A stretch of DNA of 64,000 bases, from contig NC_084462.1 of assembly GCF_027409185.1 (NCBI RefSeq), positions 23,039,577 through 23,103,576 on the forward strand, in the 5' to 3' direction. Positions 9,277 to 21,200 of the stretch are shown here, in pieces. This DNA comes from Cynocephalus volans. Its lineage: Eukaryota > Chordata > Mammalia > Dermoptera > Cynocephalidae. Position 1 is the first letter of the stretch, and each line of letters opens with the position of its first letter. The notes under the pieces are model-generated. The model searched no databases. It was not told where the DNA came from and saw nothing but the letters and a program-made list of their open reading frames with translations. The position numbers and the translations under genes were made by a program.

Positions 9277-12200
9277 GTGAGCGCGGGGCCCGGGCGGGCG
9301 GGCGAGACCGACTTGGTCCCTGGACTCCTGGGTCCCAGGCCCCTTTCCACCGGGCTCTCGGACCCCTTCTCCCCTCACTCGGACTCGGGAGCCCACTTCC
9401 TCGGATCTTTGAAACCCGAGACTATTTTAAGGTCATCTTTAGAAGGGCGGGACTGTGTCCGCTGTTCACTTAACTCTTGAATGAAGGCGGGTTATCCTGG
9501 ATTGGAACTCCCTCACCCCCCTCTACAGGAAAGTACTAGGATATCCTGCATCCCTACCTCCCGCCCCCAAGTTGAGTGACCTCTTCTTGCTTTCGTGAAA
9601 ACTGAGCCGTTGGAGGAGTCCTGCAGAGGGAAGGACCCCCTCTCTTTCTCTGTAGGAGACCCCCAATTGGACTCTCAAACTCCATCCTTCTAGGACTCGC
9701 ACTCTCGGGAGTGCATCCCTAGTTCTGGGCCTGTCCCCGACTTTTTCTCTGACCCCGAGTCTGGGTCATTAATCACACCCGGGCAGCTGATTATGGATGT
9801 TTTACCCTGCGCTCCCTTCAAGCTCTCCGTTCACATTGTCTCCTGGCTTCCACAACCCCCAACGCAGGTGGGATATCACACTAAAAAAAGAAAGTAGCAG
9901 TTTTCTTATCTTTTCTTCTTTCTGAACATACTTGAAATCTAATACTATAACATTAAAGCTCAGAGGACTCAGAGGTCTTTGAATTCAACACACAGATGGG
10001 GAAACTGAGGCCCGAGTGGGGAAGGGGACTTGCTGAAGGCCACTCAGTGCACATGGCAGAGCCAGGTGAGCTCTCCAGTGTTTTGTGCTATATCCCATAA
10101 CTGCCAGGGGACTGCAGCTGGAGTTCTCTCTCCTGTCCCTGCAGCTTCATGCCCCCCCGAGTGGTCATGCCTTCTCAGACAGAGGTGACCTCAGAGTCTG
10201 TCCCCTTCTACTAATACTTCTGTGCAAGATAGTGCTTCTACCCAAGAGACATACGTCACACCACCTTATTTCATGCACATACGAACACCATCACCACTGT
10301 ACACCTCTTACCAGCAGCTGCTCAAGTTTGGACACACGCTCTGTAGCCTACTCCTTGATACATGTAATCACTTTGTGCTTGTACATGCACATCCATTCTT
10401 GCACACTTGGCCTCTTTCGGTCTTGATGGCACTAGCTGGAGGCTATGAAATCATTCCTGAGGGGCAGATCCTTCCCTCCCACCCTTTTCCCACCTGGCAC
10501 CACAGATCCATGAGCCTGTGAGGGTTGGTGAGTTGGCTAGGGGCCCACATCCTGTTCCTAGGGAGGGCCAGGGACGTGCCTAGCCACGGGTGCTGCCCTA
10601 GCCCAGGGCTTTAGACTTGCTAGGTGCCCTCGGCACTCACTGCTTGTATGTGATCGTGTTTAGTATGTTAAAGCCCAGTGAGGCCACAGCCCTTCCTCAC
10701 TCGTCCCTGCACTTCATTCCGATCTCAGTTTGGGAAGAACTGTCAGTTTTGCCCTTAAGGCTTACTCTTATCCCATTCACTTGAGACCCAGTCCCCAGCA
10801 TTACAGATTTCTGACTTTAAGGAATGAAGTAACCCTAATCTCTCAAAAGAATGAAAGACCAGAAATACTCTTAAATGACACATTTTTTAATGTAAGACTT
10901 TTTGAAATGCAAACATAGTGACACCCCTATGACTCTCTGTGACACTCCTAAGTTTTACAGCAATTACTCTGTCCTAGCACAATCTGCCTGCTTCTGAAAA
11001 GCCCAGGACTCTGGCAATTTAGCAATGGAAGGCACGTAAGTGGGCTTGAGAGATACTGTCGGTGGGTTTTCAGCAATTCTAAAATGCCTGCTGATAGAGA
11101 AAACTTTATGAAGCCAAGGAAGTCCAGGACAGTGAATTCTTGGACTCATCAGAATGGCTGGCCCTCTGGAGCCACTGACTTCCTCTGCACTCTGCCTCTG
11201 TGGTCTTGCTCCCCTCACTGGACCAGCGGCATCTGTGGGAATGAAAGACTTGCTCCTCTAATAATTGTATGTGGATGTTGAATATTAAGAGCAGTCCTGC
11301 TTCTGTGTCTTTACTAAAGCTCTTCCCTCTGGACTAGCATCTCAGAGGTACCCGCCTCTTCTCTGGAGCCTGTCCCTCCTCAGAGGCCTCATTTGCTTGT
11401 TTGTATTTCCTGTGAGATCATTCCCTCCCTCTGCCTCTTAAGGTGCCCATGAATTAGCCCTCCTGGAAAGTCTGAGCTGGTAATTAATTTATTTCTGTGA
11501 TCTTGTGCTTCATCCTGCCTTCCCCCACCCACTCCTAACTGCTTGAAAGCATCTTGGTTACAGGAGGCTCTCAGAAAGCACTGGTCTCAATGTATATGTC
11601 TCATTTTGCAGGGAATGGCTGAAATAAGTGGCTTTTTCTGTGCTTGGTTGGGCTGTGTATTTTTTTTTTTTTTTTTTTTTTGACACTCTTGTTTCCTCTA
11701 TCCTGAACCCTTCATGGGTCAAAGGCCAGAAGGGTTCTCTCTCACTGTCTTTGGACATCACCACTAGCAATTGCCTCTAACTTTCTTTGATGCCTCTCCT
11801 TTTCTCTCCTTTCTACAGAGTCGGGGGCTGCTGTCTGTGAATTCTTTTTGAAAGCTGCCTGTGGGAAAGGTAAGAGATGCCTGGATCCCTGACCTGCCTC
11901 CTGAGGTGTCCACCTTGTCCCTTGGCAGACTTGTAGGCCACCAGGTCTCTGGCTTGCGTTGCTCTTCTGCAGACTAACAGTGTCCATAGATGAAGTGGTA
12001 GTTTGGATAGGATGGGAACTTGATGGGGTGTTCTGCCTGAAACCTAAAACACAGGACTAAACCTGGCTCGGAGGCTGCCTTGTCACCTCACTTTCCCTTT
12101 ATCCACAAGCTGACCTGTGACATGGACAGAGGCCCCCAGCATTGAGGCCCGGTGTCTGAATCCCAGGCCTTTTTGATTCCACAGTCTGCACAGGCTCACT

Positions 12201-15200
12201 GTCCTCTGTGGCTTCTCATCAGAAGACCGCATTATAATCTGTCTTGTGGGGTCTTAATTCACACTAACCAGGCCCCAAAAGAGGCTGCATGAGCCAGACT
12301 ATCCACTAATTCATAAGAAGTAGCACTGGGCAGGACCTTACATGCCATGTGTAGGTCTGAGCATTTTTCTCCCTGTAGGAAAATTTATTTAGGAAACTAA
12401 ATTTTAATCAGAAGTTTGAATAGGAAGCACAGAATTAGAGCAAGGGGATGGTTGGTGAGTTTGGGTTCTGTAGCACAGTCATTTACCCCTGAAGCAATAG
12501 ACCTTCCAGGTAGATCAACCAGGTTGGCCTTATGCTGTCTAGTCAGAACATCATTCCCCACTGGGCTCCTGGTCTCATTTTTAAGTCTTTGTTCATTCAT
12601 TCTGCCCTTCTGACCAGCCACCTACTGTTAGCACAGGTATCCTTAACACAGGGTACGACAACTGTCTTTGTGTTAACTATTTCAGTAGCCACTAGCTACA
12701 TGTGCCTATTCAAATTTAAATTAACTAAAATCAAAGTTAAAAATGTAGTTCCTCAGTCACTTCAAGTGCTCAGTAGCCACATGTGGCTAGCGGCTGCCAT
12801 GTTGGACAGCAGAGATGTGGAACATTTCTATCATTGCAGGAAGTCCTATTGAAGAGGACTGGTCTAGGTCTTTCCCAGTCACAGCCTCATTCTGGTCAGG
12901 CCTGCACAGTGGTCCTGCCAGGCCACTTGTTAGAAGTCTGCCGTTCTCAGAGGACAGCTCTGTCCCATCTGGGCAGATGATCACTCAGGTCCTGCTACAG
13001 AAGGCACACCTCTCGGGCTGAGCCCGTGGCGCACTCGGTAGCGTGCTGCGCTAGCAGCGCGGCGACACTCCCGCCACGGGTTCGGATCCTATATAAGAAT
13101 GACCGGTGCACTCCCTGGCTGAGCGCCGGTCACGAAAAAAAAAGAAGGCACACCTCTCCATTTATACCCATCACAATTCTTCAATTCTGAAGTTGATCTT
13201 TTTTAATTCTTGGAGGCTAAGTGGGCACTTTTAACTGGAGACATAGCTCCTGGAGTCCAGGCTTTTGCTGGTGGTCCTCTTTATCCTTTACTGTTTCCCA
13301 AACCCTAGTTTTTCTTTTACCATCCCTACAAATTTTACATGTTCGTGTACCACTGGAATTCTGCTTTAATTAAATTAAGAAATAAGCTCACCACCTGCTG
13401 CCCCCCAGGCCCGTCATGCCTCCACCTTACAGTAATATCTGTGAACTCATGATGTGATGTTTTAGCTATATTTTTCCAAAACATTCTAAAGTAAAATACC
13501 TAACTGTTAACATGTAAAATGTTTGCTGAGGTACTGACTTCTGCCAGGGGCACCTCAGCTGCCTTTCAGGACATGCTGCTTTCAGGTGGTTCAGGGAGGT
13601 GTGGGGTGAAGGCCCCAGGTGTATCTCTCACACCTACCCCGTCTTCTGTGGCAGGGGGCATGTGCCCGTTCCGCCACATCAGTGGCGAGAAGACAGTTGT
13701 GTGCAAGCACTGGCTGCGGGGGCTGTGCAAGAAGGGGGACCAGTGTGAGTTCCTGCATGAGTACGACATGACCAAGATGCCTGAGTGCTACTTCTACTCT
13801 AAGTTTGGTAAGACACAAGGAACCCTCTCTGTCTGCCTTCTTCCAGCTTTCCGGCTTCAGATGAGAAACCCAGACAGTGCCTGCCACCCCCAGCTGGCTC
13901 TTCAGAGCGCGTTGGTGGTATAGTGGTGAGCATAGCTGCCTTCCAGCTGGCTCTTCAGTTAGGGATGGCAGGCTTATTCTCTGATAATCCTGTACGTCTT
14001 TGCAGTACTTCAGTGTTTGAAGCACTTTTGTGTACTTCAGGACATTGAGTCTAACAAGGGTCACAGTGAGGAAGCAAGCAGTGCAGCTGGCTGGAGACCT
14101 CATTTCCGCTCGCATCTGCCTTCTCCCTGGAGTCCACTCCATCTGCCATGGTCACTGATGGCCCCCTAGGCCTCCTCCTCTCTGGGGGTGTGATCATGGC
14201 TAATATTTCGGCAGTCCTAAACATCCCTTCAGGATAGCAGGTCTTCTGGGGGCAGTGATCCCTACTCTTCACCTTGAAACTGAGATAGCTTTGACTCCTG
14301 CTTAGAGAATGCATGGCCTCAGCCAGGGTGGAGGCCAGGGGGCTTGGCAGAGCCATTGTGTCCCCTTATGGAACTAGTCCCCATGGCCTCCGCTCTAGTG
14401 TGCTCTTTGAGGTTTCCCAGGAAAAAGCTGTTGGTCAGCAGGAGGGCTGGCTCTGGCACTAGGACTGCTGACCCCAGGCCCTGTGCAGGAGTCTGTGGTG
14501 AGCTGAGGAGTGCTGGGCGCTCTTCCTGCTTTCAAAGCACTGTTGTTATTATTTCAGCATCCCAACAGGCTTGGCCTGCTGGCTTATAAATGATACTTGT
14601 GGCTTGTTTTGCAGAGGCAGCAGAAGCTGAGAAGTCAAAGCAGACAGACAGAGTAGAACCTAGGCTTTGCAGCCCTCCATCCTCTCCTTGAGCATTGGCT
14701 CACTCACCACATTCCTCCTCAGCCATAGCAGCACAGAATGGGGCAGCGGCCTCCCATCTGGCCCCAAAGGCAGATTGCCCTGGGCAGATTCTCAGGGGCA
14801 CCTTTGTGTAGGCTGGCCTGGGGTTTGTTCCTTTCTTGCTGATGGTCCTAGGTCCAGCAGCCCCCACATCTCTGTGGTGCACCCCTCTGCCTGCCTTGCC
14901 CCTGCAGCACCTGCGCTGGTGCAGATGGACTATCTGCAGCTCCTGTCACTGTGCCACAGATGTGTGTTGAGGGTCTCCCTGTAGGCACTGGAGGGACAGT
15001 GGTGAGGAGGACACATAGGTCCTTGCCTTAGGGAGCTTTTGCTCTAGTGGCCCAGGAAAAGAGGCAGCTGATAAGCCAGCGGGACAATAAGAATTAATTG
15101 TGAAAAGTGCTCTGAAGCAAATAAAAAGTGAGACTGCACAATGGAATCAACTTTAGGCAGAGTGGTCAGGAAAGGCCTTTTGAGGGGATTCCTGAACTGG

Positions 15201-18200
15201 GAGCTGAAGGCCAAGAAGGGGCCAGTCCTGGCTGAGGATGGTCTTGGAGCAGCAGGGGGGCCCATGTGTCTGGGTTGGGGGTGGGGGTGTGGACTGGACC
15301 ACAGAGGGCCTTGTGGGTCTGGGGAATGAGTGCGTGTTTCCTCTGGATTTTGAGCAGGGTGTGTTAGCGTGGGTTGGAGAGGGTGAGCCTGGAGGTGGGC
15401 AGGCGCCCAGGAAGGTGGTTCTTGATGCTAGGTCCAGCTGGGCCACCCACTTCTGAGAGGTGCAGGACCACAGCTTTCTTGTTGCCAAGGCTTACTATTT
15501 ACCACCATAGGGATCCAGTCTTGAGTTCCCAAATCATCCCCACTTTTGTCCTTAAAAAAAAAAAAAAAAGTACAGTTTCTCGGAGTATCCCCCTTCGCAG
15601 CTCATAGATGTAAAGAGCCGATGAGCATAGAGCAGTAATTTCCTGGTCTCAGTAGGTACATTGGCATCTCTGGTGCCCCTACACTGCCTGGGATGCCTTC
15701 TCTGCTGAGTAAGGGATAGAACAGTGAGTTTTGATGAGTGTGTACCATATGCCAGGCTCTGCTGGTGTCATTGACCTTCCTGGCAACACTGATTGATGCA
15801 TGGGAGTGAAGAACTCATACAGCCCCACTGCACAGGTCAGGAAACTGAGTCCCAGAGACACTTTGTCTGGGGAGAAGGTCTCCTGGTGCTGTCCCAGTGA
15901 GCGCATGTCTGGGTTGCCCTGCAGGGGAGTGCAGCAACAAGGAGTGCCCCTTCCTGCACATCGACCCCGAGTCCAAGATCAAGGACTGCCCTTGGTATGA
16001 TCGCGGCTTCTGCAAGCACGGTAGGTGCCAGGTGGACTGGGCCCCGGTGAGAGGTCAGCTCTCTCTCAACTCTGCTTATATCACCCTCAAGGCTGCCAGC
16101 TGGTCCACCTGGGACATCACCCTCTACCTATCCTGCCTGTCTGAGCAAAACCTGATATTTTATGTTCTGTGGCAAGTGAGGCTTTTCACACCCCTCATGT
16201 CCCTCGAGCCCCCAGGGATGCCTTGTAGGTGGTGTTCTCACCTGCAGTTTTGTTGAGAGTTGCGTCCTGCCCGCTGTCTCCTTTGAATAAAAGTCAAAGC
16301 CAGCATTTGAAGCCATTGGCTCTGCACTTCAGGCACTCTGGGTGGGGCTCTGACTGGTGGAGGGGACATCTGAGTGACCCAGACTCTTGGCTTTGCAGGT
16401 CCCCTATGCAGGCACCGGCACACACGGAGAGTCATCTGTGTGAATTACCTCGTGGGATTCTGCCCAGAGGGGCCCTCATGTAAATTCATGCAGTGAGTAG
16501 CCAGCCCCTCCAATCCCCTACCTCCACTCCTGGCCCAGGCCCTGCTGCTGCCTTTTGTATTTTTCCTGGGTCCAGCTTGGTTTTGGTCATGGGGTGGTGT
16601 CAGCACCAGGGCCTGGCGCAGGGGTAGGAACAACTTGCTATGGCCACTGCTGCTTCCTGAGCCCAGAGTAGGCTCTGCCTATACCCTCCTTTAACCTTCC
16701 CTGGGTCATGGGCCATCTGGGAATCTGATGAAAGCTATGGGCCTTGTGCTCCAGAAAACCTCACACACACATAACTTTGCATATCATTTAGTGAGTTTAG
16801 GGATCTGAAGTTAAGAGCCTGTGGCCTACAGAAAGGGAACTCAAGTTTCAGGACCTCCTGTCTAGAGGTCTTGAGCTTGGGATTCCACATACAGTGATTT
16901 ATGTAACTCTGGCAGGTGTGAAAGAGATACTATCCCTATTTCACACATTAGCATACTGAAGCTCAGAGCTCAGGGTCATGTGGTGGTAGGTGGTGGCACC
17001 TGATCAAAGGCAGGTATGTGGGCCTCCGATGCCAGGCTCTTCTTGCCCAGCAGGGTTAGTGTCCCTCTCCTGGGTCCTTCACCTTCTCTGGAGGCCAGTG
17101 CACCTCTGTCAGTTTGGGTGGTTGTGGGGCCAGGCTTTTGCCTGGGTGGTACAAGACTGCAGAAGAGTGCTGCCTCCACCCACACTGCTGAGCCTACAGC
17201 AGTAGTGGTCTTCCGATCTGTTGAGCACCTGGGCCCTGCCTTACTGCAGGCAGGTGGCCAGTGCTGGCATTTGATCTCAGTCTCTAGGTGAGAGCCTAGG
17301 AACCAGATGGTCCACGGACTCCTGGTTGTGGTGCAGGAGTGTCACCGAGGAGGTGCTGATGCTCAAGTCAGACCCTGCAGGGAAGGAGGCTTCTGTGTAC
17401 ATAGCCCCTCCTGCACAGCACGAGCCTGATCATGTGCCTTCTGCCAGTACCAGTGCAACTGTTTCCTTCACTGCTCTGAGCAGTACTTGCCCGGGGTCTC
17501 CCAGCTTGGTGAGCAGAGCTGGGTCTAAGTCCAGGCATGTCAGCTCTGTGGCCTCCCAGAGGCATTGCTGAGTACCAGCCCCCACCCTGTCCCTTTGTGC
17601 TTGGCCACAGGCTGGGTATGATTTTCTCACCTTTGCCTGGCCTATCTCCTCTCTCATACCCTCTTCTCCTTATCTTGTTCTCATCCCCTCTGGCTGCCCG
17701 GTGACCAGCCCTCGCTTTGAACTGCCCATGGGAACCACTGAGCAGCCCCCACTGCCACAGCAGACGCAGCCTCCAACAAAGGTACCGTGCCCCAGCCCCT
17801 ACTCGGCCCATGCTGGCCCTGGCAGTGCCCTTCCTGCAGAGAGAAGCTCAGTGCCCGCCTTGGTGTGCTGTCTGCTTTAGACCCAGCTGGGGCCTTGGGA
17901 AAGGAGGGCAAGGGAGGAGGTGGGAGAGAAGGGGAGTCCTCCTGAGTTCCAGTGGAGAAATTCAAGAGCAAAGCAGTTTGCATCTCCCTTTAGAGATGGA
18001 GGGTATGTCCTAGGGCTAAATTCCCACTCAGCTTCTTCCTTGGGGAGCCCTAGAACCTCAGTGCAGCAGGGCAGAGAGCATGATGGCAGACTGGGTTCAG
18101 GTGGTGTGGGAACGTCCAGCACAAGATGGGGCGGCCTGGTGGGAAGATGACACTGTGGCCCAGCAGCATCTGCCTCAGGAGCTGGAGTGGAGGGCAGCCT

Positions 18201-21200
18201 GGGTACCCCATGTCTGCTGTTGTTGCTTCTGGGTCAGACCCTTCCCTTTACAAATGGGGAAACTGAGATGCCTAGAGGGAGGGACTTGCCTGAGGTGACA
18301 CCACTGGGCAGGAGCAAGACTGACTGACTGGTTCTCTGGCCAGTGCCATCACTGCTCCCGTGGAAGATCCCACCTACAGGGAGTGGAGGCTGTGAGGACA
18401 ACTGAGGACTAGCTGGCTGCAGTTTTCTAGACAAGGGGTCCCACAACCAAGCAGTGGTTCATCCCTCAAGCACAAGGAGAGAGGGAAATGCCATAGGCAA
18501 ATGGGGATCTGCAGCAGCCCCCCAAAACCAAAGGCACCCTGGGTTTGGTTGTGGGAGTGGAAGGTTGGGCCCAGAGGAAGGGCTGGCTGGGGTGGTAGGC
18601 AGGGTCTCCCAGGGGTCCACTGATCTTGAAGCCTGACCTCTTACCTTGTTGGGCTCTGAGCCAGTTGCCATAGCCCCATGTGGCCCTCCTCAGAGCTGTA
18701 GCTGAGCAGCCAGGAGGGGGTGTGGCTGTGCCTGCACCTGCCTGCTCCACTGATCCCCCACCCTCAGGAGGTGGTGGCACCAATCAAATCCAACTCTTGT
18801 CAGGAAAGCCCAGAATTCCTGGGTGTGAGTGTAGCCCTGACGACCTGGGGTTTCCTGGCTCGGGTCCTGCAGTTCCTGAGGCCAGAGCCAGGAACCCACT
18901 TGGTTGGGAGGTGGCCTTGCTGTCAAATACCACCCCAGGAGTCCCTGGCCCCCTCTTTCTTGTGTGACTCCCTAGAGGAGGGCCCTCAGCCCCTAGATGG
19001 CAGGTCAGTGTGTCAGGCTCCAATTCTTTTTCTGTGACTGTTGCTCGCCGTGTAGGCTGCTAAACATCTGGCTGAACCAAGCGTTCATCCTGACCTGAAG
19101 CTAGAACCTCAGAAACAAAAGTAAGGCCTGATCATGCCCTTGCCCCACTGCCCCAGAGACCTCCTCTCGTCTCTTTGGTGTTTTTCTTTCTATTTTTATT
19201 TTCCGTTTTTGTGTGTCTGCATGGTGTTTTTCGGGCAGCGGCTCCTGCCATCGTTACCTGATGCTTCTCTGCTGCCCACTCTCCAGAGGTGGGCCATGGC
19301 GGAAGCCCTTCTTCCTGCTGGTCATGCGGGAGCAGTCCCGCCCTCTTTTTTCCTGTCCCCATTGGTAGTCTGCGTGCACGTGTTTTCCACAGTAAAACCG
19401 TGTTGTGTAACTCTTTCCAGCAAAGTAACAATCCGCCATTACAAAGGTCGTCCTCCTTGATCCAGTTAACGAGTCAGAACTCTTCTCCCAATCAGCAGAG
19501 AGCCCCGCAGGTCATCGGGGTCATGCAGAGTCAAAACAGCAGCGCAGGCAACCGAGGACCCCGGCCGCTGGAGCAGGTCACCTGTTACAAGGTGAGTCCC
19601 AGGGCTGGGGGACAGGGTGGGGTCTTCTCTCCATTGTCAGTGGCCATTCCCTCATTCCCCAGATGTGTGGCTAATTTTGAAAAATGAAAACATCGTTGTT
19701 TTTGCTGATTGTAAGAGTAAAGGTGGACCACTGTAGTGGGCTAGAGACTATTTTACTTGCTGCCGCAACACACACAGCAAGGTAAACAATGGTAAAAACA
19801 GGCTGCTGAATGAATGGATTGAGCGTGCAAAAAAAGGGAGGGAATCTTTCAGAGGCTAGGAACAGAAGGGAATCACCAGTCCAGGGGAGAGTGACCCTTG
19901 AAGCCACGCAGATCCTACGTGGGCACATCCAAGGGAATAGGAGTACATTTTGGACCCACTCGAGGATGAACTGGATTAAAGCAATCCCTCCCCTGTCCCC
20001 ATCCCCCCCATACATAAAATGGGACACTCATGGAAAAGGGTGAATTTAAAGAAACTCACTAGAAAACTTGTCTTTCTCATTACTGGCTCTGATGCAAAGG
20101 GAAAAAAAATTCCTTGCGAGTTTGTAGTTACTGGCTGGCCTGTACCAGTTTGGGTCTGTGTTTATATCCTTGGTGAGGGCTGAAAAGTTACAGTTTCCTA
20201 ATCTGAAATCACCTTGGGATGGGTGTGCCCCCTGGCTCCTTGCAGGAGCAATCCCAGGTGACCTTTGAGGAGTAGATTCTCAACCCAAACCACACAGAAT
20301 TCCCACGGCTAGAATTCCAAAGAGTGAGTTTGTGATTAAAAGTCACAAAAAAATATACAAGGAAACATGCAGCACTGAGTGAGTCAGCAGAGGCAGCCAA
20401 CATTGGAACTAGACCCACAAAGAATTATTAGACATAAAATACAAAATTAGTACATGCTTTCTGTAAAAACTTTTAGATGGTATAAGTATTTAGGGTACAA
20501 TGTCAGTGTTGTCCTTTATTCCTGTCTTTCCTGAAACAGCCACTTTACTCGGTGTGTTCTGTTCTCACACTTTGGTTTCAGGACCCCATTGCACTTGCAG
20601 ACCCCACCAGAGATCCTCCCCCCACTGACTACATTTGGAGAACTGCTGTTCTAAACTTTTATTCATACAAGCTCAAGTATAATATATGTTTTAATACAAA
20701 TAGGGCTCTAATATACACATAAGATACTGTAAGCCTTTTCTTCTTTATGGTATCCTGTGGCTCTTTCCATGTTAGTATATGGAAATCTAATCTTTTTCAG
20801 TGGCTGCATAATATCAACCACAATTTACCAGTTCTTTGTTGGGAGACAATTATTTAGTTTTTGCTACTAATAACAGGGCTGAATCTGACACTTAGACATT
20901 GTGAGCTCTTGTTTGATGAGGTCATTAGCATCCCTGCCTACAAGAGAGAGGTCTGAGTCAAAAGAATGTTCATAGAACTTGCCCTCAGGTACTCACTGAG
21001 CTCCTCCTGCTCTAGCTGGCTCTGCTTAGAAAACAGACGGCTGCTGCTCACGGAGTGGGGTGCGGGGGGGGGGGGGGGGACAGGTCTCAAGACATGCAAA
21101 TGAAAGTTTGTGTGGATTCAGGGGAGGCCTCATGCCAGACTACTGAGCCTGAGCTCTGAATTGTGAGCAGAGCACGGACAGGGTGGCAATGTGGAGAGGG

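Larger units (their letters stand above)
8520..9300. promoter_or_regulatory. Divergent CpG-island promoter of PTCD1 (-) and CPSF4 (+)
   Basis: GC- and CpG-rich block between the PTCD1 5' end and the CPSF4 start codon. It contains an E-box TCACGTGAC (8546-8554), a perfect-looking NRF1 site TGCGCAGGCGCA (8841-8852), an inverted CCAAT box (ATTGG, 8960-8964) and a GGC-repeat 5' UTR (about 9023-9043). No TATA box is evident, as expected for housekeeping genes. The exact transcription starts and the PTCD1 non-coding exon 1 cannot be placed from sequence alone. Confidence 0.8.
11870..13654 (+). other. CPSF4 intron 2
   Basis: It holds a hAT-type MITE (about 12653-12815) and a young tRNA SINE (13015-13142). 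The rest is unremarkable. Confidence 0.65.

Noticed and set aside
8862-9473. An N-terminally extended CPSF4 starting upstream of 9174
   Set aside because: The frame is open upstream, but the segment is GC-rich 5' UTR/promoter, and the 9174 start matches the known protein and gives exactly 269 aa.
13909-13944. A functional tRNA-Gly gene
   Set aside because: Only the 5' half to the anticodon is present; no TΨC arm or 3' acceptor strand follows, and a target duplication closes the insert.
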